From: Trifolium pratense
Lineage: Eukaryota > Streptophyta > Magnoliopsida > Fabales > Fabaceae
Reading direction: 5' to 3'
NCBI RefSeq assembly: GCF_020283565.1
Contig: NC_060061.1
Coordinates: 25,519,362-25,583,361 of the forward strand
Length of the DNA: 64,000 nucleotides
The position numbers were made by a program, and so were the translations under genes. Below the pieces are notes generated by a model that made no database searches, was not told the origin of the DNA, and saw only the letters and a list, made by a program, of their open reading frames with translations. Below, in pieces: positions 26,811-38,170 of this stretch (position 1 is its first letter; the number at the start of each line of letters is the position of its first letter).

Positions 26811-27877
26811 GGTAGCCTATTTTTTTCATGAATTCTCCATTATCTATATTTATATATTTTTTTTGAACAAAATTTATATTATACTAATACAGATATATGA
26901 GGTTTTTTTGTGATGGTTTTACCATTGTTCTTTTTCTATATTTTTTTACCAAATATTATATCCTTTCTTATTTTTTTTTATCTTTTGAATTACTTTCCGA
27001 TAAATTATTATTTCATGTTACCAAGTGAGGAGAGACAACGCCGCGACTCCCGTGCGGATGCACGGGTGTCCAGCTAGTAGTGACTAAAGAACACCGATGG
27101 AAGGAATATGATTATTCGAAGACGGACTATGCGGTAGTTTACACACGAAATGACAAAAACTAAACAAACTAAAATGAAAAAAAAAAAAAAAAACAGAAGA
27201 AAGAAGAGAGAAGTGAATGTTGTGTGTCATGGCCGCACATGTGGCCAATCAAAATTGATCACTTGGCAGGCCTGATTAGTTCGGAAGACTTGACTACTGA
27301 CTGATCCGCTACATAAGTAGAGGATAGTGGTTTCAAAATTTCTCCAAAATTACTCATTTTTATAAGATCCACTATTTAAATAAAGGAATAATCGAATTAG
27401 AAACTAGCAGGGTGCATGAGAAGTATCGGGGGAACCAAAAGAAATTCTCATGAAATGAATATATCTAAAGCCCAACACACGCTAATATATTTGAGCCCAA
27501 ATATCATCTATCACTTTCTAATGACACACTGCTTCGAGAATTTTTCTCTCCCACCATGTTTCTTTCGACCCCCTGTGATTCCAATTTTGTCCTTATAAAT
27601 AGTTTCAAAAAACGTTTTTCAAAATTCATATTTTTTTAATCGATTTTCCAAAATATACTTAAATGTAGTTTTTAGATCTATTTTTGTACATTCACATTCT
27701 AGTGTTTCAGATTTAATTTCTAAAAAGTTAACTACTTCGAAGAACTTTTTTTAAAAATTCAAGTATTTCAAATCGCAAAATCTAAAATTGCTTTGAAAAA
27801 CATTTTATAATCATTTTATTTGTGATCATTACTGCAAATTCTCCATGATCAGAATTTTGAAAATCGTTTAATTTATC

Positions 27878-27880
<3 letters not shown>

Positions 27881-27916
<36 letters not shown>
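27881..27916. repeat. (TA)18 microsatellite
   Basis: Uninterrupted TA dinucleotide run. Confidence 0.95.
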
Positions 27917-27917
<1 letters not shown>

Positions 27918-28005
27918 TCGTATCAGACTTTTTCTTGTTGTGTATCTAGCACTCCTTGTGACTAGATCACCCTTAATAAATTTTTGCAGTTCCAAAAAAA
28001 AAGAA

Positions 28006-28131
<126 letters not shown>

Positions 28132-28275
28132 AATCAAACATATCAAACGATTTTTATTTCAATGGTGAAAATTTAACATAAATAATCTATCTATATGATA
28201 TAAACTCTCAAGGGTAGATTTTGTAAAATTTGTATTTGTTAAAACGTTATTCAACGCCGTAACATTATTCAAATG

Positions 28276-28528
28276 TAGAGCTGTAAAAAGGGCCTTAAGG
28301 GGCCGGCCCTTTAAGCGGCGGACCCACTTATTCCTGATTATTAATTTTATTTAAATTTTAAACAATTTTTCTAGTGTCGTGAACTTATTCTCTTTTTCTT
28401 CAATCAGCACTGTCCACGATCGGCACCCTAAAAAAACTGTGTTTAAAATTTAAATAAAATTAATAATTAGGAATAAGTGGGTCCGCCCCTTAAAGGGCCG
28501 GCCCCTTAAGGCCCTTTTTACAGCTCTA
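28276..28528. mobile_element. Foldback hAT-type MITE with 8-bp target duplication
   Basis: The 253-bp element starts tagagctgtaaaaagggcc and ends with the inverse. Its arms of about 85-90 bases are near-perfect inverted repeats containing GGGGCCGGCCC and GGGACCC-type blocks around a loop of about 75 bases. Perfect duplications TTCAAATG lie at 28268-28275 and 28529-28536. Confidence 0.9.
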
Positions 28529-29019
28529 TTCAAATGTTACATCCAGTATCAAAACACTTTCATTTTATTATATTTATTTTGGTTTTCATTATCAGTATTC
28601 GGTCCGCTGGACCTCATAATCTACTTCGGGATCAGTTATGACATTAAGTAGTTTCAATTCAACCCTTCGATTTATATTGAAGCTACAGCTAAATATTATT
28701 GAAAACATAATGTTTTGAGAGAGACCGTAACTCTATTAACTTATTACATACGGCATGCGACTATTCGACCTCGTAGCTCGTGACTTACAAACGTTAGTCA
28801 TTTTAATAATTATGCAAACAGAAAAGAGTGACGTTTGAAGTTGATTTTATGGCTATATTTAGAATGATCATGACATTTTGGTCATGTTAATTAGGCTGAA
28901 TGGCACATTGGACTTGTCTTTGGTGGCAGCTAGCTAGTTACTTATTCAAAGCCATCGGTGTTGTGTGTGATATATTCGTTTGAAGGGATTAATTGATGAA
29001 TACATTTTTTTCTATGGAG

Positions 29020-29040
29020 TGATTGACGGGGTAAATAATG
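29020..29040 (+). promoter_or_regulatory. Upstream block conserved between the two glucanase genes
   Basis: The words gagtgattgacgggg and taaa at about 29020-29038 recur at about 59973-59993 upstream of the second glucanase gene. This suggests a shared promoter element or recent duplication. In the first gene the hAT element now separates this block from the TATA box. Confidence 0.5.
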
Positions 29041-29073
29041 TCATTGGCATATAGTGAGCCAAGTCTTGCCAAC

Positions 29074-29762
29074 TAGGGGTGCTCGCGGTTCGGTTTGGAT
29101 CAGTTTTGAGGCAAAAACTCATCCGATCCAAAAATAAATTCATTTGCGGTTTGGTTCGGTTTTGGATGACAAATAAAAAAAATCCGATCCAATCCGATCC
29201 AATATTACGCGGTTTAATTTGGATCGGTTTTTGGATATCCAAATTATAAATTATAATTTTTTTAATAAATATAAATATTATAAAAAACACTACAAAATAA
29301 TAGTTTGACATTTTTGACAAAATAAATATTAAGTTTGATGTAAAATATAACATATAATATATTGAAAATTAATATTTTGGAATGACAATTACCAATTATA
29401 TTCGAAACATACAAAAAGTAAAAAAAAAAATAGATTAAATTAAACTAACATATAGTATTAACAAAATTTAAAATAGATTAAATTAAACTAACCTATAGTA
29501 TTAACAAAATTTAAAATGAAAAAAGGTTAATGCTATATATATTTATACTAATAAAAAGATAAATAAATATTAAAATATATGTATGCGGTTTGGTTTGGTT
29601 TGGATCGGTTTTAAGAAATCAATCCGAAATCCGATCCGATCCAGCGGTTTTCACAAAAGAACATCCAAACACATCCAAAAAACTTCGGTTTTTTGCGGTT
29701 TTCAGTTTTTTTGGATCGGTTTTCGGTTTTTATTTGGATTTGTTTGGATTTGAGCACCCCTA
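29074..29762. mobile_element. Non-autonomous hAT element in the glucanase promoter
   Basis: The 689-bp element has ends TAGGGGTGCTC (left) and GAGCACCCCTA (right) and perfect TTGCCAAC duplications at 29066-29073 and 29763-29770. Subterminal GGTTTGGATCGG/CCGATCC words are repeated many times at both ends. There is no intact transposase. It ends 117 bases before the glucanase start codon. Confidence 0.9.
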
Positions 29763-29784
29763 TTGCCAACACTATGCCATTGCC

Positions 29785-29794
29785 TATATATAAA
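29785..29794 (+). promoter_or_regulatory. TATA box of glucanase gene 1
   Basis: The motif tatatataaa lies 86-95 bases upstream of the ATG at 29880, a usual distance for a plant TATA box with a short leader. Confidence 0.6.
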
Positions 29795-29879
29795 GTTGTA
29801 AGTTCATAATTTAGTATTCAAGATTGAGTTTATCAATTTGAACTTATAGTTTTCATTCATATATAATTTCTCAAGAGCC

Positions 29880-31490
29880 ATGTCTTCCATTTTGTTGCTT
29901 ATTGGAGTATTAGTATCTTCCATTGCATTACAATTTACGGGTCGATTATTCTCTCTCTCTCTCTCTCTCTCTCATTTTCTTTATATCCATGCCTCTAACT
30001 GAAGATATTTTTTAAGCAATTTTTATTAAAAGATATTTTTTAATAGTATGTTTTTATCAATAGATATATCTTTTCACCGTATAAATCTTACTGAAAGATA
30101 TTTTTAATAGTGTATTTTTTCATATCAACAAAGATGCTACAACATTTTTAACTATAGACAACAGTTCAAAAATTGTGGCTAAAACCCAAAAATGTGGACA
30201 AGTAAAATGTGGTCTTTTTAGGGCACTCCTTTTTTAGGTTACAACATTTTCAACATTTTTAAGCCACTCTTTTTTACCCGTGGACAAGTAAAATGCGGTT
30301 TAAATCCAACAATACATATATGATTCTTAATTTGTTTTCAAATTTATATTATACGTCAGATACACTAATTACTTAATATATTTTAAATATAAATTTTCTC
30401 TTATATTAATATATTAATAACAGGAGAGAATAATAACTTAGCATTAATATCTAAATATATTTTTATACTAATCATACAAGTATTTTCAAGTTATAGGCAT
30501 TACTCCCTTGGTTAAATTATTATTATTAATACGAATATAAATCAAACATATGCAGGTGCACAATCCATAGGTGTTTGTTACGGAGGAAATGGAAATAATC
30601 TACCAACAAAGCAAGCAGTAGTTGATTTATACAAATCAAAAGGAATCGGTAAAATCCGTCTATATAATCCAGATGAAGGAATACTCCAAGCCCTAAGAGG
30701 TTCAAACATAGAAGTAATCCTCGGCGTCCCAAACAACAATCTCAACTCACTCACAAATGCCCAAGCCGCAACCGATTGGGTCAACAAATATGTAAAAGCC
30801 TATTCAAACGTCAAAATCAAATATATTTCCGTTGGCAATGAAGTTCACCCAGGTTCAGCCGAAGCCAATTCAGTTCTTTCCGCATTGCAAAACATTCAAA
30901 AAGCTATATCTGCAGCCAATTTACAAGGCCAAATTAAAGTGTCTACCGCGATAGACACAACTCTAATTGGAAAATCTTACCCACCAAATGACGGTGCATT
31001 TAGCGATAGTGCAAGTGGTTACATAAGACCTATTGTTAACTTCTTAGTTAACAACGGTTCACCACTTCTCGCTAATGTGTACCCTTATTTCTCATATGTT
31101 GGTAACCAACAAAACATTGGTCTTGACTATGCTTTGTTTACAAAACAAGGGAAAAATGAAGTTGGTTACCAAAATTTATTTGATGCAATTTTGGATTCAA
31201 TTTATGCTGCTCTTGAGAAAGTAGGAGGTTCTAATGTGAAAATTGTTGTGTCTGAGAGTGGATGGCCATCTGAAGGTGGAACTGCAGCTAGTGTTGGAAA
31301 TGCTCAAACATATTATGGAAATTTGATTAATCATGCTAAGGGTGGAACTCCTAAGAGGCCTAATGGACCTATTGATACATATCTTTTTGCTATGTTTGAT
31401 GAAAATCAGAAGACTGGTGATGAAATTGAGAGACACTTTGGTCTCTTTAGACCTGACAAATCTCAAAAGTATCAGATCAGTTTCAATTGA
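29880..31490 (+). CDS. Beta-1,3-glucanase (GH17, PR-2 type), gene 1, complete
   Basis: There are two exons, 29880-29940 and 30556-31490, totalling 996 nt and 331 residues. The phase-1 intron in the signal-peptide region is the hallmark of plant GH17 genes. Exon 1 encodes a hydrophobic signal (MSSILLLIGVLVSSIALQFT). The mature protein should start at Q23 (QSIGVCYG), as in secreted PR-2 enzymes where it becomes pyroglutamate. The acid/base Glu is E116 in SVGNEVHP and the nucleophile is E254 in VSESGWPS. The C-terminus stops at KYQISFN without a vacuolar extension, GPI signal or CBM43/X8 domain, so secretion to the apoplast is predicted. It hydrolyses 1,3-beta-glucans such as callose or fungal wall glucan. 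The intron holds a (TC)n run. A hAT element lies just upstream. Confidence 0.93.
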
Positions 31491-32407
31491 GAAATACTTA
31501 TAGTTGGTGATTATGTATGATAATAAAAATAATATAAACTCTAAAAATAAACTAGTACAATAATAAACTCAATGTAACTTGCAATAGCCAATAAGTAAGG
31601 ATATAGATGTTTGCACCAATGAGGCAATGAATAATTTTCTACGTTTAAATTTCCTTAATTTTATATATTTAGGTTTTTTTTCAGTATTTTTCACATCTAA
31701 CATACTTTTCTCTATTTTATCTTTTATTGATTTTTTTTTTTAGAAAAGATCTTTTATTGAAATTTAGTATTTACACTAAATATATAAAAACTTACAATTG
31801 AATCCAACTATAGGGAATCTTTGTTTCTAATAAGAAACAAGCTCAAGAGGAACATGGCAGTTTGAAAATTTAAATTGGATTGTTAGCTTTTTGTAAATTT
31901 AAAGGATGTGAAATTAGTAATTAAATGTTCAATGATGGGTGGTCTTTGGAACTGTATATGTCATCTGTTATGGCTATCCTAACAAACTCCTCAATGAAAT
32001 GGTTTTTTCACTTGAGTTTGGGACCATTATATTTGTTTTCTCTAATGAAATGGTTTTTATATTATAAGCTTGTATATACAAGCAAACCCTAAACCCTAAT
32101 TTGTTTTCTCTTTTTCACTCCATTTTATTTTGCAATTTTTATTAAAATATAATACCATTTTGTATTGACTAGGATTTGAACCTGCAACCTTTCGATGCAA
32201 GGCAATATTTCCAACCACTATGGCAAGTATATAAATTGTGATTAAAATTATGTGATTAAAATTATGTGCAATAATTGATAAGCACCATCAATTTTAAAAG
32301 TATATCATATCAAAATTATTGTTGACTATATTATTCATCACAAAATATTTTTATGTCTTTCCTCATCAATGATTTTTTTTCTATCGGATCATAAATTTAG
32401 AGAATAA
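31491..32407. other. Intergenic stretch, no gene; one tRNA-like antisense motif
   Basis: AT-rich sequence containing an antisense tRNA-like piece at 32171-32226 (aggatttgaacctgcaacc, then ccaaccacta). The 5' end of the downstream Helitron relic may lie here, but no TC terminus could be fixed. Confidence 0.3.
32171..32226 (-). repeat. tRNA-like (SINE or pseudo-tRNA) fragment
   Basis: The reverse complement carries the T-arm word ggttcaaatcct and an upstream tagtggtt-type word. It lacks a full cloverleaf. Similar pieces occur at 25364-25420, 38000-38058 and 55257-55314. Confidence 0.3.
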
Positions 32408-34152
32408 TTGTCACGTGAGATTTGGAAAGTTATTATCAAACTCAATTCTACTAAATCAATTTTTTGCAATACAACCAAATACAACCATAGTCATGTCACT
32501 AATCACATTCATTATTTTGATTTTAACATTGCAGATTTAATATTAACCGATGATCAATTGATACAATATGCACTAGCAGATATTGAGATGCCTAGAGCAG
32601 ACACATCATTAGTTCCTGATATACAAAATAGTTTAATACACGACGAATTAAATTATAACAAATAATCATTAGCTGATGAACATGTTAGATTGATGTCAAC
32701 TATGACTTCAGAGCAACGTAAAGTATACGACATAATCATGACAAGAGTTAACGAAAACAAACCTGGTGTGTTTTTTCTTTATGGTTATGACGGTACATGG
32801 AAGACATTTATCTGGAGGGCCATGTCAGCCGCATTACGCTCAAAAGGTGAGATAGTTTTAACAGTTGTCTCAAGTGGGATCGCTGCATTGCTTATACCTG
32901 GCGGTAGAACATCACATTCAAGGTTTTGTATTCCTCTATAAATGTTGATGAGTTTTCAACATGTACCATAGTTCCTAAAAGCCCTTTGGTGCTATTAATA
33001 CAAAAAGCAAAGCTCATTATATGGATGAAGCACCAATGATCCACAAACACTGTTTTGAAGTTGTTGGTCGAACTTTAAAAGATATTCTCAAGTCTGTTGA
33101 TGAAAAAAATAAACACATTCCTTTCGATGGAAAAATTATTGTTTTTGGCGGAGATTTTAGACAAATTCTACCAATAATACCCAAAGGTACAAGGTCAGAA
33201 GTTGTTCATGCTACTATTAATTCTTCGGTTCTTTGGAATTTTTGTGAAGTTTTAACATTGAGTAAAAACATGAGGCTTCTCGGTGGTGCTTCGAGTGCAG
33301 ACGTTGAACAAAGAGGAATTTTCTGAATGGGTTTTGGGTGTTGCCGATGGAGAAATTGGAGATGACAACGACGATGATTTAGAACTTGACATTCCATCAG
33401 AATTATTGATTCCAAATTCAGGTGATCTTCTTGCTTCTATCGTTGAAAGCACCTATCCCCAACTTTTACAAAACATGAACGATATAACGTATTTCCAAAA
33501 TAGAGCTATACTAGCTCCTAAAAATTCAATAGTCGACACAATAAATTATAATATGTTGGATTTAATTACTGGTGAAGAAAAAACATATTTGAGTTATGAT
33601 ACTCCACTCACACAAAATGTAGACGGTCAAACAGTGGATGATGTTCATACTCCTGAAGTTTTGAACACTATTGATACGTCGGGACTTCCAAATCACAAGT
33701 TGAGACTTAAATTTGGAGTTCCAGTTATGCTATTAAGGAATTTGAATAAAAAATTAGGATTATGCAATGGAACAAGGCTTATTATTACGAGATTGGGAAA
33801 ACGTGCTCTTGAAGGAAAAAATATTTCAGGAAGTAATATTGGTGATTAGGTTTTCATACCTAGATTTTCTCTGACACCATCTGACGTGAGAATTCCTTTT
33901 AAATTTCAACGAAGACAATTTCCTATAATGATTTCTTTTGTGATGACTATTAATAAGAGTCAAGGACAATCTTTAAATCATGTTGGGATATATCTTCCGT
34001 CGCCAATATTTTCACATGGTCAGTTGTATGTTGCAATTTCAAGAGTTACTTCTAGAAAAGGATTAAAAATATTGATCATCGATGACGACGGTGAAGATAC
34101 GACTAAGACTTCGAATGTGGTCTATAAGGAAGTCTTCCGTAATATAACATAA
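32408..34152 (+). pseudogene. Helitron PIF1-like helicase, broken
   Basis: Successive frames (32408-32662, 32690-32938, 33003-33310, 33310-33846, 33850-34152) encode the C-terminal helicase half of a plant Helitron RepHel. These include a Walker A region, a Walker B region (WMDEAPM), FGGDFRQILPI, and the late motifs MTINKSQGQSLNHVGIYLP and YVAISRV. Stops at 32663, 32939 and 33847 and at least two frame changes break the reading frame. The Walker A loop reads YGYDGTWKT instead of the usual GGTGKT type, so the ATP-binding glycines are also lost. The Rep nuclease half is missing upstream. It is a dead relic. Confidence 0.85.
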
Positions 34153-34286
34153 TTTTCTTTGTATGAATATTTATCCAAAATTATTGTTGAACTATCGTTT
34201 AATGTTACTCAACTTTTTTCATATACCTTACATTATTGGAATTATCATATCTTATTTAATCATTATATATCTTACAGCTAATCAGA

Positions 34287-34315
34287 CTCGTGCATCGCAC
34301 GGGTCGATGTTCTAG
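34287..34315 (+). mobile_element. 3' terminus of the helicase-bearing Helitron
   Basis: A hairpin (cgtgc-atc-gcacg, extendable by a GC pair) at 34287-34303 lies 8 bases before CTAG (34312-34315), which is followed by T. This is the Helitron 3' end, about 160 bases beyond the helicase stop. It resembles the terminus of the Helitron at 25277-27077 (gtgc...gcacggg, then CTAG), so the two may belong to one family. Confidence 0.8.
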
Positions 34316-35639
34316 TATAATGATAATGAAAAATGCATGTTTAGATCAGTTTAGGTAAATTAATTTTAGTTAAAAGTATGTTTTAGGTAAAATTATTTAT
34401 ACTAAGATACATTCACATGAAAGTGAACAATATATTTGAGTGTAAAAGTCACATTTAGAGACAAAAACTATAAATACTAGTTTGAAGATATAATCAAATT
34501 CTAATCACTGTTAGAGACACTAAACATATCAAAAATCAATTGTAAGTCCTAAAGAATCACTTTTGACTCTCCCAAGGGACTTAATTGACCATTACAACTC
34601 ACTGTTTCTCTCAATTTTCGGTTACTTAATTTTACTATAATTTCCATTGATCAAAAGTATGATTTTTCCTCCTTTCATCTTTTACGGTTACATTGTCTTT
34701 AGTAGTCTCTTGATAATTTCATTGATCACAATTAAAAAGCCTACAACTAAAAGGTCACACTTTTATTGGACCTAAGCACTATATATAGTCCACTACATTA
34801 TTCATTATATTTTCATTGATTTCCTTGAGACAAGTGACTATATCTTCCATTAAGTGAAATTACTATAAGTGAATCCAAACATGAACTAACTCAAAATTAA
34901 AAGACAAGAGATTAAGGAACACACTTGTTAGAACATGAAGTGCAAAAATTAACACCAAAAAACAGTTTCTATTAAACAAAAATGAACAAATCGATTTCAA
35001 AAAATAAAAATGAAAATTGAATTAACAAAATCGAAAACCCTAACTAAGAAAAATTAACAAGCCTCTAAACACAGAAATTTTTTGGTGACATTACCTTCAA
35101 CAAAGTGGATATGATTTGGAGTCGAAGAAATTTGTATCGTTAAATTCGAGTATCTGCAATGAACCAGAAAATGAAGATTCAAAAAACGAAAGGGTTCTTA
35201 TATATATGTGCGAATAGTGTTTAAATTTAACATTGTTGAAAACGAGTAATATTTAACTTGGTAGTGTGACTGTGAGAGCTGAAGAAGAGATGAAGTTACT
35301 TACCTTGGAACCGCGAGAACGAAGAATAACAGCAAAGAGATTGACGTTCTTGATGGAGGATTGTTCTTCGACGGCGGAATGAACGACAGATGGAGAAGGC
35401 GGAGGATTATTCTTCAACGGCAGAGTGAACAGTGGATTAGGGTTAAGAAACCATGTTTGCTTAGCTCTGTATCTCTTTCGTTTTAGTCAATTTGGGATTT
35501 GGGAAGAAAAGAAAAATTGTTTTAAGACATATAATAAATATAATGATTATAATATTATAATATTACTGATCAGTGGGAAAATGAAAAAAAATTGGGAAAA
35601 TGAAAAATTGAGAAATTTTTTGGTGCTTAACAAATAGTT
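34316..35639. other. AT-rich stretch, probably interior of a CACTA element
   Basis: No intact coding region was seen. On the minus strand around 35460-35300 a GC-richer, exon-like tract ends at a GTAAGT donor, which could be the leader exon of the CACTA transposon whose end is at 35941. Confidence 0.3.
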
Positions 35640-35941
35640 TTTTTATTTAATTTATTATATTGATCATTAGAGTCCGTCATGACTTTATAAATTTATTAAA
35701 AAAATATAAAATGTTTGAGTCCCATTAAATAGACGCTAAGATGAGTTCGTTCTTTATTTTTCCTTAACGTCTTTATAGTGTCTCTGAAAGTAAACGCTAC
35801 CTATAATTATTAAATTAAAATAAAGATTTATAATAGAAACTGATTAGCGTCTATCTAGCAGACTCAAATGGGACACTTGTAGCGTCCGTGTCGTGGCCGA
35901 CGCTACACTTTTTGACGCTACAGAGCAGTTTTGTTGTAGTG
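35640..35941 (-). mobile_element. Terminal part of a CACTA (En/Spm-like) transposon
   Basis: The plus strand ends ttttgttgtagtg at 35941; read on the minus strand the terminus is CACTACAACAAAAC, the CACTA signature. Inside are several gcgtc/gacgct subterminal words in both directions, typical of transposase-binding repeats of this superfamily. The opposite end was not found in the window, so the element may be truncated. Confidence 0.7.
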
Positions 35942-36794
35942 ATCCTGGTAGAGGATTGATGTATCCTAGAACATTAGAAATGCAAATTTTAGGATATTCA
36001 GATGCTAACTGGGCTGGGTGTATTGACAGCAGAAGATCAATTTCAGGCTATGTTTTCTTCTTGGGTAACTCCCTTGTGTCATGGAAGGCTAGGCGTTTGA
36101 TCTGCTAAAAAATAGGGGACTGGACTGGAGAACATTTATTTTACTCTGTTTGATTTGAAACTGATTATGGGACTGGACAAATTAGGTAGCAAGGAACAGG
36201 ACAAAAACAAGATTTTTTGTCCCTCACTAAACCACAGGACAACTTTTTGTCCACGACACAACTATTAAAAATATTATCGCCTTATATCTCTCCGGTACAG
36301 TTTTGTCCTGTCCTGTACTATCTTGTTCTGTCTCGTGCTGTTCTGTCCAGTTCTTACTGTTTTACGAATCAAACGCACACTAAGAAACAAATCACTGTCT
36401 CAAGATCATCCCTATGAACAGAGTATAGAGCTCTATCCACAACCACTTGTGAGCTTATATGGATTTTATTCTTGTTGCAAGATCTGAACATAAACAGTAC
36501 AAGGCCACCAATACTCTATTGTGATAATCAAAGTGTCTTGCATATAGCCTCTAACCCAGTTTTTCATGAGAGAGAACTAAACATCTTGAGATTGATTGTC
36601 ACTTAGTGAGGGAGAAGCTACAACAAGGGATTCTCAGGTTACTACCCATTCCATCACAAGAATAATTAACAGATTTTCTTACTAAAGCTTTATCAACTTC
36701 AAAGTTCAATAATCTTGTGTCCAAGCTTGGCTTCATAGATATTTACCAAGCTCGGCTTGATAGATATTTACCAAGCTCCAGCTTGTGGAAGGCT
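35942..36794 (+). pseudogene. Ty1/copia RNase H C-terminal relic, split by a MITE
   Basis: The frame just after the CACTA end reads DPGRGLMYPR, then ILGYSDANWAGC, DSRRSISGYVFFLG and SLVSWK, which is copia RNase H. The continuation after the MITE (36380 onward) gives the usual C-terminal copia pieces (CELIWILFLLQDL, PILYCDNQSV, FLTKALSTSKFNNL, KLGFIDIY) in two frames. It runs into a 3' LTR at 36795. The upstream part is missing at the CACTA junction. Confidence 0.8.
36092..36379. mobile_element. PIF/Harbinger-like MITE with CTA target duplication
   Basis: The 288-bp insertion has ends ggcgtttgatctgctaaaa and, inverted, tgtgcgtttgattcgtaaaa. CTA is present on both sides (36089-36091 and 36380-36382). 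GTCC/GGAC words are repeated inside. Removing the element plus one CTA restores the copia frame across the site, which supports these borders. A 3-bp duplication suits the PIF/Harbinger group. Confidence 0.75.
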
Positions 36795-37039
36795 GTTGAG
36801 AATTGAAGAAAATGAAGATAAAAACTAGGAAACTATTATTTAGTCTATTAGTTTTTAACTCACTGCATAAGTGTGATTAAGTGTGCTAGTAGACACAGTA
36901 GTTAATATACAGCACCTATGTAGTTTAAATAGTTCACTTGTTATCTCTTTCTATTCAAGTGTAATAACAATTTCTTCACTTCAATAATATTTTTCTCACA
37001 ATTCTGTTATGAATTATGTTACTTCTTCTACTCTTAACA
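36795..37039 (+). mobile_element. Copia 3' LTR
   Basis: The 245-bp LTR starts TGTTGAGAATT right after the end of the copia coding relic and a purine-rich tract (gtggaaggc), and ends CTCTTAACA. Ends are TGTT/AACA. The matching 5' LTR is not in the window. Confidence 0.7.
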
Positions 37040-37217
37040 ATTATGAATTAAAAGTAAGCTCAATTCAACCTAATACATAACATACGTCGCATATAAAAGG
37101 CAATTAAAACATTTTCTTTTATGAAAACATATAATTCAACAAATTCATTTACTTTTCAATATTTCTGAATAAAAATAGGATTCATATTTCAATAAATCAT
37201 TAAATCAGTTCGGATGT

Positions 37218-37495
37218 TTTTAAATATATCTTGACCAAAAGGTTGGCCAGACAGACCTTTGATTGATAAGTTGGGCATGATAGATATCTATATGCACCCT
37301 ACAAACTTGATGAGGGGTGTTGAAAAATACACAAATATTTAATTTTTTGTTTTATTATTTCTAGACTATTCTAGACATTTGTATTATTTTCTTTGTAACT
37401 ATTTTCTCCTTAATTCAAAGAGAGAATTAATTATATTATCTTTATTTAAATCAGCTTTGGGTTGAAGAATAAAATATATAACATTATTTTCTACA
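37218..37495 (+). mobile_element. Second copia 3'-end fragment with LTR
   Basis: Diverged C-terminal copia text (LTKRLARQTFD, then KLGMIDIYMHPTNL in a shifted frame) leads to a purine-rich tract gatgagggg and an LTR-like 178-bp segment from TGTTGAAAAATAC (37318) to TTTTCTACA (37495). It is only the tail of an element. Confidence 0.6.
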
Positions 37496-38111
37496 TTGTG
37501 ATTTTTTTTTCAAAGTATATATTTTATGCTATAAATTTATATATTCGGTGCCCGTGCCCCCAATATTGAAAATTCTTAGCTTCGTCACAGCACCGCTGAG
37601 GGGCTATGTGCCACTATGAGTTCTTAGATTGAGAAGGGTGAATATGCCGAAGTCATTTACTTGCCAAATCTGATCCAACTCTCTATATTCAAACTTAAAT
37701 CGTTAGTTGCCCGTGCCCAACTAAATGGACTCGAGTAATACCCAAACTTAATGTAGGAGAAGAGACACCCACAAAGAAAAGACAATTCATCCATATAACA
37801 CTAAATCCTAAATAAACTCTAATTAACCTCAAGTTAATACCTTTAAAATCGAATTTTTTTACGAATTTACCCCAAAACAAGTCTAACATAATTTATTTTT
37901 TTGTGTTAACATGCAATTTTAACAACCTTACAATATATTGACGACTTTGACCAAAAGTTTTATTAGATATTTTTTCTTTTGGTTTACAATAGAGTTAATG
38001 GGAATCAAACTTACAACCTCATGTATTCTATCCATACTCCTCACTGCTAGACTAAATCTAGCGGCTCCCTCTGGTTATAAGTTTGATCAGATCAATTTAC
38101 TTATTCAAAAA
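37496..38111. other. Intergenic stretch left of the putative giant MULE
   Basis: No gene. It holds a tRNA-like antisense motif at 38000-38058 and the word ggctccctctggttataa at 38063, which has a near-copy just outside the right end of the MULE at 59431. Confidence 0.3.
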
Positions 38112-38170
38112 GGGAGCTTCTATGGTGCATTCCAGCTTTGGAATGTATGGGTGCATTCCAAAATTTTAAC
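38112..38170 (+). repeat. Left terminal inverted repeat of the putative MULE
   Basis: Starts gggagc and pairs with 59437-59375 in inverted orientation. It contains two TGGTGCATTCC/GGGTGCATTCC words that recur as TGGTACATTC in the right end. Confidence 0.55.

Larger units (their letters stand above)
25277..27077 (+). mobile_element. Non-autonomous Helitron, both ends visible
   Basis: The 5' end is TCTACTATATAAG immediately after an A (25276). The 3' end is CTAG (27074-27077) immediately before a T (27078). This is the classic A/T insertion rule with TC and CTRR termini. A 7-bp perfect hairpin (cccgtgc, loop ggat, gcacggg; 27049-27066) lies 8 bases before the terminal CTAG. The 1801-bp interior is AT-rich and non-coding, with a (CA)n microsatellite and degenerate repeats of about 60 bp. 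Confidence 0.88.

Noticed and set aside
29012..29353. 113-codon minus-strand frame
   Set aside because: It lies in the non-coding subterminal repeats of the hAT element.
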